Shown: positions 51,790 to 61,065 of the stretch, piece after piece | Layout: every line of letters begins with the position of its first letter | Numbering within the stretch: the first letter of the stretch is position 1 | Origin: Paenibacillus harenae | GTDB lineage: Bacteria > Bacillota > Bacilli > Paenibacillales > Paenibacillaceae | Assembly: GCF_030812415.1 (NCBI RefSeq) | Contig: NZ_JAUSST010000006.1 | Coordinates: 434,001-498,000 of the forward strand | DNA length: 64,000 nt | Direction of reading: 5' to 3' | Notes under the pieces: model-generated | Told to the model about the DNA's origin: nothing | What the model saw: only the letters and a program-made list of their open reading frames with translations | Databases searched by the model: none | Made by a program: the position numbers and the translations under genes

Positions 51790-54078
51790 ATGAAACGAAT
51801 CCCGATGATGCTGCAGCTGGCGCTGATTCTGTTCTGCGTCATGGCCATTCCGATGGCCATCCTGACTTGGTATAGCGGCGGGCAGATTCTGCAAAATTCA
51901 GAGAGCGCGATCGCGGAATCTTCATTGGCGGGGTTGAACGCAAACCGCAAGCTCAATGAAAATGCGCTGAACAATTTGGCTCAGGATGCGGTGCGCCTTG
52001 CGGCCACTAACATCTTCGATCGCATTCGTAATTTCGAGACCTTCGATGAGCTTAACGGCAATTATAGCAATGTCAACAAAGCGCAGGCCGTGCTGCTGGA
52101 GCTGCTTAACTTGAATCACAGGGTGAATGGCGTTTATTCCTCTTACTTCTATTTAGAAGACTCGGATTACGTGATTTCGACCGACAAGGGCATTACGATG
52201 TTGGAGCGATATGAATCGATCGATTGGACGGAGGAAGCGTTTGTCGGCAGAAGAGGGATCAGCGGCGTATGGTATCCGCGCAGACTGGACTCGGGGGTAA
52301 ACGTTGTTTCGTATGTGCTTCCTCTGAACCGTCTATTGACCACGACACGCGGGTTCTTAGTCGTCAACATCCGGGAAAGTCAAATCGGGGATTACCTTCG
52401 CACCTCGGAGCCGGGCAAACATGATTATCTTCTCATGGGATCGGATGGCGCGATTATCTCGCACAATGACAAGAGCTTGTTGCTTACAGACGGGAGACAG
52501 CAGCCACACATTGAAGGGATACTGGAGAATAGCTCGAAAGAGGGTTATTCGTTTCATGAGGCTAGGGGCGAGCGTCTGATCTACACGTGGTCCCGTTCAC
52601 CGCAGTTCGGGTGGTGGAATGTTAACATTTATTCCATGGACGAACTGATGACCAAGACCCACTCCTTGCAGAGCAACATTATTGTTCTTACGGTCATGAT
52701 TATCGTCGCAGGCACCGTGCTGACCGTCTTGCTCGCGACCTGGCTGTCGAGACCTCTGCGGGAGCTGGTTCGGGCCGTCCGTGCTCGCAGTAAAAATCTA
52801 GTTATAGGGAACAAGAATGAGCTTGTGTTCCTTGACGCGGCGTTCAGACGAATGCAAGACGAGGAGGAAGGGCTCTACAAGCTGCTGCATGAACGGGAAC
52901 AGGATACCCGCAGCCTCGCGATCCACAACTTGCTTAGGGGCGAAGTGACCAAACAGATCGCCGAGATGTTTCCGAACCCCTATTACGTTGTCGCCATTGT
53001 TTCGATCGATCAGTATAGGCGGTATGTGAGCAAGACCAATCCGGAGACCCGTAATTACCATCGCTATTTGCTCATAGGGAAATGCGAGAGCCTGTTCACG
53101 GACGGGATTCACGCACGAAGCGTCTATCATGGCGAAGGCTGCTTCGCTATCGTTATCAATTATGGTCCATCGGAGCTTGAAAGCCATTGCGAAGGTATCG
53201 ATCGGACGCTTGCCATGATCAGGGACTCAGCGGCGGAGCTGCTCGGCCACTCCGTAACCATTGGGGTCAGCAGCCAGGCGACGGAAAACGATATGATCGC
53301 CGATCGGGTGGCCGAAGCGATGGAAGTCATCAAGCATCGCATGATTGAAGGCAGCGGAGGCATTACCTACTGGAGGCAGGAAGCCGATCAGAGTAAAAAG
53401 TATATTTATCCAACGAACAGCGAGAGGCGTATTCTTAATTTTCTGGACATCGGGGATCAGGGCAGCATTATGAAAGAGCTGGAGCTCATTCGAGGCGAGA
53501 TCCAGTCGGTCGAGTACATCTCCTACGACAATATCTTGTTCATCTATACCCAATTGGTAGGCGTTACGATCAGGCATCTTAGGGAGAACAATATCAGCAC
53601 TTCGCGTTTCTTTGCGAGACGTGGAAATATTTATTCCGCCATTGCTTCCTTTGATACGCTTGACGAGCTGGAACAATATTTGCACGACTTCTTCGGCGAG
53701 ATTGTTCAGTACTTTACACGCAGCGCAAGCGAAGTCAACTACGGAGAGCGAATCATTCGTTACCTTGAAGAGAATTTCAGCGAAGAGATTGTGTTTGAAG
53801 AAATGGCGAAGGATATCGGCATCAGCTATTCCTATATGCGCAAGATCGTGTACGAGCTATCGGGCAAAAGCCTGATCGACTACACCAATCAGCTGCGAAT
53901 CGAGAAGGCGAAACAACTGCTGCTGGAATCCAAGCTTAACATCGGCCAGATCGCCTTCGAGGTCGGCTACGGCAATGTCCAAAGCTTCAATCGTTTTTTT
54001 CGCAAGTACGAGGGCATGCCGCCTAGCAGCTACAAGGCATTGAAGCACGGAAGAACATCGGAACCCGAATCGATGTAA
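51790..54078 (+). CDS. Membrane-bound AraC family regulator with sensing domain
   Basis: Regulator of 762 aa that combines a sensor and an AraC output. ATG at 51790 is preferred because AAGGGGAGAGGGAGAG precedes it. The first membrane helix is MLQLALILFCVMAIPMAILT; an outer sensing region of cache type follows to about residue 290; a second helix is IIVLTVMIIVAGTVLTVLLA, followed by a HAMP-like stretch (WLSRPLRELVRAVRARSKNL). The C-terminal 100 residues are AraC helix-turn-helix units: FEEMAKDIGISYSYMRKIVY and IGQIAFEVGYGNVQSFNRFF, then PPSSYKAL. This one-protein version of a two-component system is typical of Paenibacillus sugar loci (YtdP-like). It likely activates the downstream LplB/YtcP/LplA set. 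Confidence 0.94.
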   Translation: MKRIPMMLQLALILFCVMAIPMAILTWYSGGQILQNSESAIAESSLAGLNANRKLNENALNNLAQDAVRLAATNIFDRIRNFETFDELNGNYSNVNKAQAVLLELLNLNHRVNGVYSSYFYLEDSDYVISTDKGITMLERYESIDWTEEAFVGRRGISGVWYPRRLDSGVNVVSYVLPLNRLLTTTRGFLVVNIRESQIGDYLRTSEPGKHDYLLMGSDGAIISHNDKSLLLTDGRQQPHIEGILENSSKEGYSFHEARGERLIYTWSRSPQFGWWNVNIYSMDELMTKTHSLQSNIIVLTVMIIVAGTVLTVLLATWLSRPLRELVRAVRARSKNLVIGNKNELVFLDAAFRRMQDEEEGLYKLLHEREQDTRSLAIHNLLRGEVTKQIAEMFPNPYYVVAIVSIDQYRRYVSKTNPETRNYHRYLLIGKCESLFTDGIHARSVYHGEGCFAIVINYGPSELESHCEGIDRTLAMIRDSAAELLGHSVTIGVSSQATENDMIADRVAEAMEVIKHRMIEGSGGITYWRQEADQSKKYIYPTNSERRILNFLDIGDQGSIMKELELIRGEIQSVEYISYDNILFIYTQLVGVTIRHLRENNISTSRFFARRGNIYSAIASFDTLDELEQYLHDFFGEIVQYFTRSASEVNYGERIIRYLEENFSEEIVFEEMAKDIGISYSYMRKIVYELSGKSLIDYTNQLRIEKAKQLLLESKLNIGQIAFEVGYGNVQSFNRFFRKYEGMPPSSYKALKHGRTSEPESM

Positions 54079-54116
54079 TCCGCTTACGGAGAACGACAAG
54101 AAAGTGATATGGAGAT

Positions 54117-54168
54117 ATGGAGCTGATCTTTCGGTCCCTAAGGACCAACGGAGACTGCTCCATTTTTG
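54117..54168 (+). terminator. Terminator of the AraC-type regulator gene
   Basis: ATGGAGC pairs with GCTCCAT, enclosing an inner GGTCC / GGACC hairpin, followed by TTTTTG. It separates the regulator from the transporter operon. Confidence 0.7.
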
Positions 54169-54360
54169 CTTATGCCAATCGGAATTGATTATTACGTCTC
54201 AAATCCCGCGTAATAACACGGGAAAATCAAAAATGACGGATGGAATCAATAGTCATGATTTACGGATCGGATGACGGGAGGATATGATGCAGGCATAACC
54301 CCGCCAATGTCTGAACAAAACAGTCGGCCGTGGAAGCCCTAATGCGGAGGAGGTGAGACG

Positions 54361-55326
54361 ATGAAAGTTGAAAGCGCTTCACTTGAAAATGAAATCGCTT
54401 TAAAGAAACACAATAAGGGTAACCGGAGAATGACCCATTATCTTCGGCGGGACTGGCAGCTGTACTTACTTCTTCTGATTCCACTGTCTTTTGTCGGCGT
54501 TTTCAAATACGCGCCGATGTCGGGGCTCGTGCTAGCCTTTAAGGATTATAAGATCGCAAGGGGGTTCTGGGGCAGCGACTGGGTGGGTTTTCAAATCTTC
54601 CAAGAGATATTCGATAAACCCGACTTTATCCGCGCTGTCCGCAACACGTTGATGCTCAACAGCCTCGACCTTATATTTAGTTTCACAATGCCGATTGTGC
54701 TTGCGCTGCTTCTCAACGAGATCAAAGGCGTCAAATTCAAACGCGTGAATCAAACGCTGCTGTATCTGCCGCATTTCCTGTCCTGGATTATTATCGGTTC
54801 GATCGCTTACCAGCTGCTTGGCCAAGGGAGCGGCGCGGTCAATAATCTATTCGAATTGATGGGATGGAATCGTGTCCCGTTCCTGCAGGAGGACACGCAT
54901 TGGCTGTTCAGTTATTTGGCTATCGGAGTCTGGCAAAGCATGGGCTGGGGCACAATCATCTACTTGGCTTCGATCAGCAGCATCAACCCCGAGATGTACG
55001 AAGCGGCCATCGTCGATGGCGCGGGGCGGTGGAGGAAGGTGTGGAATGTCACGCTGCCGTCCATCCGCGTTACGATTGTAACCTTGCTGATCATGAACCT
55101 GGGCAAGGTGATGGAGGGCTCGTTCGAGCGGGTATTTGCCCTGCAGAATAAGGCCACTACGGAATATACCACCACGATCCCGGTACTGGTCTACCGATGG
55201 GGGATCGAGAGCGGCAACTTCAGCCGCGCGACGGCGCTCGGGTTGTTCCAGGCGCTCATCGGGCTAGCGCTGGTGCTGCTCGCTGATCGTATTGCCAAGA
55301 GGCTCGGCGAAGACGGATTGTTATAG
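54361..55326 (+). CDS. LplB-type CUT1 sugar ABC permease
   Basis: Permease of 321 aa, start backed by GGAGGAGGTGAG. Marks are YLLLLIPLSFVGVFKYAPMS with the family sequence GLVLAFKDYKIARGFWGSDW, TLLYLPHFLSWIIIGSIAYQ, the EAA loop MYEAAIVDGAGRWRKVWNVT, and the tail AKRLGEDGLL. First gene of the operon, about 280 bases after the regulator gene, with an own promoter expected in between. Channel partner is the next gene, 14 bases downstream. Confidence 0.95.
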   Translation: MKVESASLENEIALKKHNKGNRRMTHYLRRDWQLYLLLLIPLSFVGVFKYAPMSGLVLAFKDYKIARGFWGSDWVGFQIFQEIFDKPDFIRAVRNTLMLNSLDLIFSFTMPIVLALLLNEIKGVKFKRVNQTLLYLPHFLSWIIIGSIAYQLLGQGSGAVNNLFELMGWNRVPFLQEDTHWLFSYLAIGVWQSMGWGTIIYLASISSINPEMYEAAIVDGAGRWRKVWNVTLPSIRVTIVTLLIMNLGKVMEGSFERVFALQNKATTEYTTTIPVLVYRWGIESGNFSRATALGLFQALIGLALVLLADRIAKRLGEDGLL

Positions 55327-55340
55327 AAAGGAGGCGAACC

Positions 55341-56240
55341 ATGAAAACATCCAATGGCACGCTTGCCATGCATCGTAAAAAAAGCTTTGATATCTGGGAT
55401 GTGCTGATCCGCCTCTCTCTGATCATCTCCTCGCTGGTCTGCTTGCTGCCGTTCGTTCATGTCGTGTCGAAGTCCCTTAGCAATGACGCTTATGTGATCG
55501 CGAATAAAGTGTTTCTCTGGCCGCAAGGCGCCACCATTGAGGCGTACAAAAAAATTCTCCAAGACGAGAGCATTCTGCGGTCGTTGTATGTATCGATTGT
55601 CGTGACGGTGCTCTTCACGATTATAGGCATGATCATCACGATTTGCGCGGCCTACCCTTTATCCCGCCCGCAATTGAAGGGCCGAACGGCGCTGACCGTT
55701 ATCTTTATGTTCACGTTGTACTTTCACGGCGGGATCATTCCGGAATACATGTTGATCAACAATCTGGGTTTGTTGGACAGCATGTGGTCGATTATTTTGC
55801 CTCCGGCATTCAGCGCCTTCAACCTGTTGATTATGAAAACGGCCCTCTCCAGCAGCATTCCGGTCAGCCTGGAGGAATCGGCGCGGATCGACGGCGCCGG
55901 ACACTTCCGCATTCTCGTGAATATCGTACTCCCGCTGTCCAAACCGATCATGGCAACCTTGGCTCTCTTCTACGCGGTCGGGCGCTGGAACACTTACCAA
56001 GACGCCCTGTTCTATATTAAGCAAAATGTAGATATGCGGCCGCTGCAGCTGAAGCTGTATTATCTTGTCATTCAGGCCAGCGAGAGCTTCCAGCTGGAGG
56101 CGACGCAAGTGCAGCTGAGCAACCCGGAGGTGCTTAAAGCTTCATGCGTTGTATTCGCAACGTTGCCGATCTTATGCGTCTATCCGTTTATTCAGAAGTA
56201 TTTTGTCCAGGGCGTTATGCTTGGAGCCGTCAAAGAGTAA
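55341..56240 (+). CDS. YtcP-type CUT1 sugar ABC permease
   Basis: Permease of 299 aa. AAAGGAGG lies seven bases before the ATG. Marks are FDIWDVLIRLSLIISSLVCL, FHGGIIPEYMLINNLGLLDS, the EAA loop LEESARIDGAGHFRILVNIV, and the tail YFVQGVMLGAVKE. It is the second permease of this importer. As with the other CUT1 systems here, the ATPase is not in the operon. Confidence 0.95.
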   Translation: MKTSNGTLAMHRKKSFDIWDVLIRLSLIISSLVCLLPFVHVVSKSLSNDAYVIANKVFLWPQGATIEAYKKILQDESILRSLYVSIVVTVLFTIIGMIITICAAYPLSRPQLKGRTALTVIFMFTLYFHGGIIPEYMLINNLGLLDSMWSIILPPAFSAFNLLIMKTALSSSIPVSLEESARIDGAGHFRILVNIVLPLSKPIMATLALFYAVGRWNTYQDALFYIKQNVDMRPLQLKLYYLVIQASESFQLEATQVQLSNPEVLKASCVVFATLPILCVYPFIQKYFVQGVMLGAVKE

Positions 56241-56282
56241 TAGGGAACCCAAGTCGAAATTACAATAATGGGGGAATAAGAG

Positions 56283-57953
56283 ATGAGCAAAAGGAAAGTC
56301 TTCGCATCCTTGTTGATGACTTTAGTTATGGGAGCCACGCTTCTTGCGGGCTGCTCGGATGGCAATAACGGCAATTCGAAGGGGACCAACGGCGCGACAA
56401 ATGCTCCGTCTGCGACGAATTCCGCAACCAATGCCCCGGAAGGCGGCGCTGAAGGCAGCTTTGCCGATTACTCTAAAGGCTTCCCCGAGAAGGTCAATCT
56501 CGAAATTCCGGTCTATGAACGTGCATTCGAGGGCTGGAATGTAACCGACAACTACTATACGCGCTGGATTCAGAAGGAATTCGGCGACAAGTACAACGTA
56601 AACGTGAAGTTTATCCCGATTACCCGCAGCAGCGAGGTCACGGACTTCGAGCAGCTGCTGGCCTCCCATAAGGCGCCGGATATCCTCTTCCATTACGATA
56701 TGCCGCAAGCGCTTGCATACTACAGCGAAGACGTCATGCAGACGCTGAATTATGAGGAGATCGCCAATTACGCTCCTACCTACTGGAAAAACATGAGCGG
56801 GACAATCGAACAATACGGCAAGGTAGACGGCAAAAATGTATTTTTCTTCGCTGCCCGCCCGTCTGCGGATAACTATACGACGTTGATTCGCAAAGACTGG
56901 GTGGAGAAGGTCGGCATGAAAGTGGAGGATCTGACCTCCCTTGAGAAGTACAACGAGATGCTGACGAAATGGAAAGAAGCCGGACTCGGAGCAGGCGGCG
57001 GCAGCTTGCTGCAAAATAACTACAACTACAGCTATGCCTTCCGCGATTGGCCGATCGACGCGAAAGAACGCGCGCTTTATTCCGATCTCGGCGTAGCGGA
57101 TCTGACGACTCCCGCAAGCGAGCGCTACTTGCGCAACTTGAACTATCAGTACAATAACGGCCTGATCGACAAGGAATTCTATCTGCGTAACGATGACGGC
57201 AAAATCAAGGCTGAATTCGTTGCGGGCAAGACCGGCACTTACGGCGTTTACCTGGCCAGCAATACGGATGTCATCGATGCGACCCTTAAGAACAATCCGG
57301 ATGCGCAATTCGCTGTTCTGCCTCCGACGGCCGGCACTCCGGAAGGATATAAGCCGCAAGGACGCGCGTACTGGCCTTTCGGCTTCATCATGGGCATCAA
57401 CTACGAATCCACGGAAATGGAACGCGCGGCGGTCTGGATGTACCTCGAATGGATGAGCCAGCCGGAGAACCTGTTCTTCCTGCAGAACGGCGTTGAAGGT
57501 CAGAACTATACGCTCGACGGCGAGGGGATTGCCGTGAAAAACGCGGATTTCAAAGGCGAATCCGTCCTGTCGCAGAACAACAACAAGGATTACTGGGCAC
57601 TCGTCATCGAAGTTCCGCAATATGCCGATCCTGCCGTAACCCGCAAAGCTTATCTGCGCAACTGGGCGCCTGCAGGCTATGAATATTTGGCTGAGGATCT
57701 ATTGAAATATTACGAGCAAACGGCGGAATATCGCACGCCGGACGCTATGTTCGGCGTCGTGCTGGAGAAAGTCAGCGAATACAAGGCCGATCTGAACTCG
57801 CTCTTCCAAGAGCTGTACGTGAAGGTCGTCCTCGCGCCGACCGACCAGTTCGATGCAACCTATGAGGCTGCTAAGAAAACATATCTCGAATCGGGCTATC
57901 AAGAGATTCTGGATGAGAAACAAGCCGCGATCGATGCGGGCAAATTCAACTAA
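56283..57953 (+). CDS. LplA-type substrate-binding lipoprotein
   Basis: Extracellular binding protein of 556 aa. Signal KVFASLLMTLVMGATLLAGC with lipobox LAGC is followed by an Asn/Thr/Ala-rich linker to about residue 60. Domain blocks are KVNLEIPVYERAFEGWNVTD, FEQLLASHKAPDILFHYDMP, TLIRKDWVEKVGMKVEDLTS and AVWMYLEWMSQPENLFFLQN. It is the largest class of sugar-binding proteins, normally for polysaccharide fragments. The start has GGGGGAATAA upstream. It ends the third transporter operon; a terminator follows. Confidence 0.95.
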   Translation: MSKRKVFASLLMTLVMGATLLAGCSDGNNGNSKGTNGATNAPSATNSATNAPEGGAEGSFADYSKGFPEKVNLEIPVYERAFEGWNVTDNYYTRWIQKEFGDKYNVNVKFIPITRSSEVTDFEQLLASHKAPDILFHYDMPQALAYYSEDVMQTLNYEEIANYAPTYWKNMSGTIEQYGKVDGKNVFFFAARPSADNYTTLIRKDWVEKVGMKVEDLTSLEKYNEMLTKWKEAGLGAGGGSLLQNNYNYSYAFRDWPIDAKERALYSDLGVADLTTPASERYLRNLNYQYNNGLIDKEFYLRNDDGKIKAEFVAGKTGTYGVYLASNTDVIDATLKNNPDAQFAVLPPTAGTPEGYKPQGRAYWPFGFIMGINYESTEMERAAVWMYLEWMSQPENLFFLQNGVEGQNYTLDGEGIAVKNADFKGESVLSQNNNKDYWALVIEVPQYADPAVTRKAYLRNWAPAGYEYLAEDLLKYYEQTAEYRTPDAMFGVVLEKVSEYKADLNSLFQELYVKVVLAPTDQFDATYEAAKKTYLESGYQEILDEKQAAIDAGKFN

Positions 57954-57975
57954 CGGCTAACGAAACGACTTCCGA

Positions 57976-58002
57976 AGCCTCTGCGTCTCGCAGGGGCTTT
58001 TG
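57976..58002 (+). terminator. Terminator of the third LplB/YtcP/LplA operon
   Basis: AGCCTCTGCG / CGCAGGGGCT stem (one G-T pair) with a 3-base loop followed by TTTTG. Confidence 0.8.
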
Positions 58003-58073
58003 ATACGAGGTTGCTAAAGAAGGCCGGCAGCGCTCTTTTTTTCGAGAGGTAGCCGGCCTGTTTTATTGGATCA

Positions 58074-58124
58074 TCACAGCCGGGACGTCAAGTAGTCCGC
58101 GGTGCGTATGGCCAGCGCCACTGC
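58074..58124 (-). pseudogene. GMC oxidoreductase 3'-end relic
   Basis: The minus strand reads AVALAIRTADYLTSRL followed by a stop. This equals the last residues of GMC dehydrogenases and matches ALAIRTADH in the broken gene near 2.05 kb. Only about 16 codons remain. Confidence 0.6.
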
Positions 58125-58130
58125 TCTCTA

Positions 58131-58155
58131 GGCACCCAATTGGGTGTTTTTTTTC
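58131..58155 (+). terminator. Terminator-like hairpin with T-run
   Basis: GCACCCAATTGGGTGT stem with almost no loop, followed by eight T residues. No intact rightward gene ends here. Confidence 0.6.
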
Positions 58156-58273
58156 TTTATGTCTCTATGTACCTCGCCATACTTTCGCCATGTTAGTCGC
58201 CGTTCTGATCCGTCATAATACAGTTAACAACTACGGAGAACGGTGTTGTATTTAACGAATAGGGGGAAGAAGA

Positions 58274-59179
58274 ATGTTAACTAAAACGGTGACGTTGCAG
58301 CCTTTTGCCGATATTTCTGAGTATACAGAGGGATTCAAGGTTATCTCAACGCAGTTCGGAGCGGATGGCCGCGTATATGTGCTGCTGATTAACCAGATCC
58401 CGGAACGGGCCGCTATAAACAAAACATATACCTATAAGGTGCTGATCGTTGAAGATGAAAGAATCGAAGAAGCGGTCATTCCCAGACAGCATTTCCATTA
58501 TCATTACGTACAGCCGCTGCAGAATCATCTGCTGCTTGTCGGGGCTCGATGCTCTTATTATAGAACCGGAAAGTATGACCTGAACGCCAAAGTTTACGAT
58601 TATGAAGGGAATAGCGTTCGAGAGTTCCTGCTTGGAGACGGGATTCAGAGCGTGCAGGTATCGGAGAAGGGCACGATCTGGACGAGTTACTTCGACGAAG
58701 GCGTATTCGGGAATTACGGATGGGATGATCCCATTGGCGCAAGCGGCCTTCTGGCTTGGGATGAGCACGGAAACAAAATCTATGAAAACCGTGCGGCGGA
58801 CATTGCCGATTGCTATGCGCTTAATGTCGTTAACGAGAAGGAGATTTGGTTTTATTATTATACCGACTTCTCGCTTGGCTGCATCTCGAGCGGCCCTCGG
58901 CAGGCCAAGGTTACCTTTATGAATCCCGAGATTTCCGGTTCCTCGGGCTTCAGTACGGATGGCTATCACTTTCTATTCGACGCGGGTTACGGGAAGCATG
59001 GAACATTTATTCTCAAAAAGAACGAAAAGCCCGGGAGCTTGACCAAAGGGCATAAGATTCGTTTTGCGAATGGGCAAGCGAACCCGATTAAACCGGATTC
59101 GCAAGATTTTCGCAAAAACCGCGTTTTGTTCCGTGAAGGCAACTTGTTATACCAAGCGGCGATAGAAGAGGTAGTCTAG
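58274..59179 (+). CDS. Conserved-looking hypothetical protein, beta-propeller-like pattern
   Basis: Protein of 301 aa; the family was not recognised. AGGGGGAAG precedes the ATG. No signal peptide, membrane segment or cysteine-rich motif is visible, so it is cytoplasmic. Strand-turn patterns recur (GADGRVYVLLINQIP, LNAKVYDYEGNSVREFLLGD, VSEKGTIWTSYFDEGVFGNY, ASGLLAWDEHGNKIYENRAA), as in WD/kelch-like propellers with about five or six blades. The segment TSYFDEGVFGNYGWDDPIG looks like a conserved surface motif. It is convergent with the GH43 gene, 17 bases apart. No function is proposed. Confidence 0.8.
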   Translation: MLTKTVTLQPFADISEYTEGFKVISTQFGADGRVYVLLINQIPERAAINKTYTYKVLIVEDERIEEAVIPRQHFHYHYVQPLQNHLLLVGARCSYYRTGKYDLNAKVYDYEGNSVREFLLGDGIQSVQVSEKGTIWTSYFDEGVFGNYGWDDPIGASGLLAWDEHGNKIYENRAADIADCYALNVVNEKEIWFYYYTDFSLGCISSGPRQAKVTFMNPEISGSSGFSTDGYHFLFDAGYGKHGTFILKKNEKPGSLTKGHKIRFANGQANPIKPDSQDFRKNRVLFREGNLLYQAAIEEVV

Positions 59180-59196
59180 TTCCCGACACCCAGCGT

Positions 59197-60984
59197 TCAT
59201 TCCGCCTCCATGATTTTGACGGAGAAGGCGATGTCGGCATAAGCGGGATGAAGCTCATCCTCAGCACGCATATGGAGGATCGGTCTGGCGTCATGGGCGA
59301 AATGGACCGATTTGACCCGCGCATGCCGGCCCGGATCATTCAGCCCGCCGTCGCCGGGCTCGCCCTCCGTACGGGCGTGGTAGCACAAGACGGCGTTGCC
59401 CAGCTCATCGACCGTAAACGAGTTGTGGCCGGGACCCTGCTGCCCGTCCGAGAAATCGCAGGTGGACAGTACCGGATACGGGTGCTTCGTCCAACTGTCC
59501 AGATTCATCAGATCGGCATCCTCGTCCGCGTGCAGATAGCCCATGCAATAGTTGGCATCGACGGTACCGGCGGAGAAGAAGACGAGTATGCGTCCCGCCT
59601 GTTTGATCACGGCAGGCCCTTCGTCGATTTGGTCGCCATGTGCCTGCTCCCAGGCATAATCCGGCGTGGAGAGCTCTATTCTTCGGCTTGTCAGCCGCCA
59701 TGGTTGGCCGGGATCGATCGTGGCCATGTACAGCCTGGAGCCGGCGGGCTTCTCCGCCCAAATGACGTAATGCGTGCCGCGATGTTCGAAATAAGTCATA
59801 TCCAGAGAAAACGTGCCGAACGAGCCGTCGTTCGTTTCGTTAACGGCCCAGTGCCCGTCGCGCGACCAGGCGGCAGGATCCATCACGTCCCCATGGCAGG
59901 GGATAAAGATCGGGCGAATGGACCACACATTGTCCACGCTGACGCCGGCCGTGCACAAGATATACCATTTGCCCTGAATGTTGTGCAGCTCCGGCGCCCA
60001 AATATACCGATGGTTGACGCTTGAGTTTTCTTCGTTCCATACTTCCGTTTCCTCGGCCGATGCCAGTCCTTCAATCGTGCGGGCCCGTCTGATCACGATG
60101 CGGTCGTATCCGTCCGGCTGAACTTCGTTGTTGCCGTCATGCCCATAGGTGGGATAGGACGCCGTGAAGTAGTAGTAGCCGGACTCGGCATCATGGATGA
60201 TATACGGATCGGCTCTCTCTCTAATGAACGGGTTCGGATATTGCGGTTGCCGGATGCGGCCGGTAAGCGGGTACGTACCCGGCTTGTCGAAGTCGACGCC
60301 AGTCGCATCCCATGTCACGGCCAGCTTTTTGACCGATCCGTCGCTGTACGTTGCTGTTACTTGACCCGGCAGGCCAAGTTGTTGAAGGCTTGAACCGGAG
60401 GGTGCTGCAAGGTCCGGGAAAACCTCGGTTATTCCGGCGTTATGCGGCTTATTGTATCGGCGGAGGAACGCGGCATATTCCAAATCGCTAATCGCAATTC
60501 GGGATGCTTGCACGGCTTCTTCGACCGTTATGTCGGACCGCGATTTCGTATAATCCGACCCCGCGGGTTCGCTGAATTGTTCCCAGTCCTCCGTTGCAGC
60601 CATGTAGCCATCGGTTCCGTCCGACCACATAAGTCTGTATATTTGGAACTCCTTGTCATAGGATACGGACAGATCCCTTACGGGAATGCCCGAGGCGTTG
60701 ACGCGTATGTAACGCTCGTTAACGAAAGTCCAGTCCTCGCCGCAATCGTAGACGAAGATGTATTCGGAGCCGTCATGATCGGCTGCCGCAAGGCCGAGCT
60801 TGCCGTCCGGCTTCCGGAACAGGACGGGCGAGCCTAACTTTTTCGTCCCTTGCAGAGGAAACAGAACAGGCTGGCCTTCATTAAGCGGCACAAGCTGCCC
60901 TAGCTTCTTGGCTGCCAGGCAGAGGGCCGACTTTCGATTGGAATCTCCCAGCTGAATGTAGGCGTACAGGTGTGCATGACTCAT
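59197..60984 (-). CDS. Glycoside hydrolase family 43 enzyme with internal Ig-like domain
   Basis: Five-bladed propeller glycosidase of 595 aa. GGAGGT lies nine bases before the ATG. Residues 1-185 contain an N-terminal part that resembles a second, non-catalytic propeller (FVYDCGEDWTFVNERYIRVN, SYDKEFQIYRLMWSDGTDGY). Residues about 190-245 form an Ig-like bacterial domain (VTATYSDGSVKKLAVTWDAT, GTYPLTGRI). The GH43 catalytic part follows: Asp259 in RADPYIIHDAESGYYYFTAS, RYIWAPELHNIQGKWYI, Asp395 in FSLDMTYFEH, and the acid Glu455 in DEGPAVIKQAG. The family removes arabinofuranose or xylose from plant xylans. No signal peptide is present, so it acts on imported sugars or is released otherwise. 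Single gene. Confidence 0.92.
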   Translation of the reverse strand: MSHAHLYAYIQLGDSNRKSALCLAAKKLGQLVPLNEGQPVLFPLQGTKKLGSPVLFRKPDGKLGLAAADHDGSEYIFVYDCGEDWTFVNERYIRVNASGIPVRDLSVSYDKEFQIYRLMWSDGTDGYMAATEDWEQFSEPAGSDYTKSRSDITVEEAVQASRIAISDLEYAAFLRRYNKPHNAGITEVFPDLAAPSGSSLQQLGLPGQVTATYSDGSVKKLAVTWDATGVDFDKPGTYPLTGRIRQPQYPNPFIRERADPYIIHDAESGYYYFTASYPTYGHDGNNEVQPDGYDRIVIRRARTIEGLASAEETEVWNEENSSVNHRYIWAPELHNIQGKWYILCTAGVSVDNVWSIRPIFIPCHGDVMDPAAWSRDGHWAVNETNDGSFGTFSLDMTYFEHRGTHYVIWAEKPAGSRLYMATIDPGQPWRLTSRRIELSTPDYAWEQAHGDQIDEGPAVIKQAGRILVFFSAGTVDANYCMGYLHADEDADLMNLDSWTKHPYPVLSTCDFSDGQQGPGHNSFTVDELGNAVLCYHARTEGEPGDGGLNDPGRHARVKSVHFAHDARPILHMRAEDELHPAYADIAFSVKIMEAE

Positions 60985-61065
60985 TTAGGAATGACCTCCA
61001 TGACGATGATGATGATGAACATTTTCGAATTTCGAACGGTTCGATAAGTGCCTGACGTAGTTATT

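Larger units (their letters stand above)
57954..58273. other. Intergenic region with terminators and a short oxidoreductase relic
   Basis: Contains the operon terminator (57976-58002), an imperfect GGCCGGC/GCCGGCC hairpin (about 58023-58058), a 3'-end relic of a GMC oxidoreductase on the minus strand (58074-58124) and a further terminator (58131-58155). The remainder is the leader of the hypothetical gene. Confidence 0.55.

Noticed and set aside
54117..54168. Possible T-box or riboswitch in the folded leader before the third transporter operon
   Set aside because: The structure is a simple nested hairpin with T-run directly after the regulator gene; no T-box or known riboswitch core was seen.
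56322..57620. Long minus-strand frame (432 codons) opposite an LplA-type gene
   Set aside because: Arises from codon bias of the real gene; no start signal or motif.
59248..60024. Plus-strand frame (258 codons) inside the GH43 gene
   Set aside because: The minus-strand GH43 motifs with catalytic residues are unambiguous.
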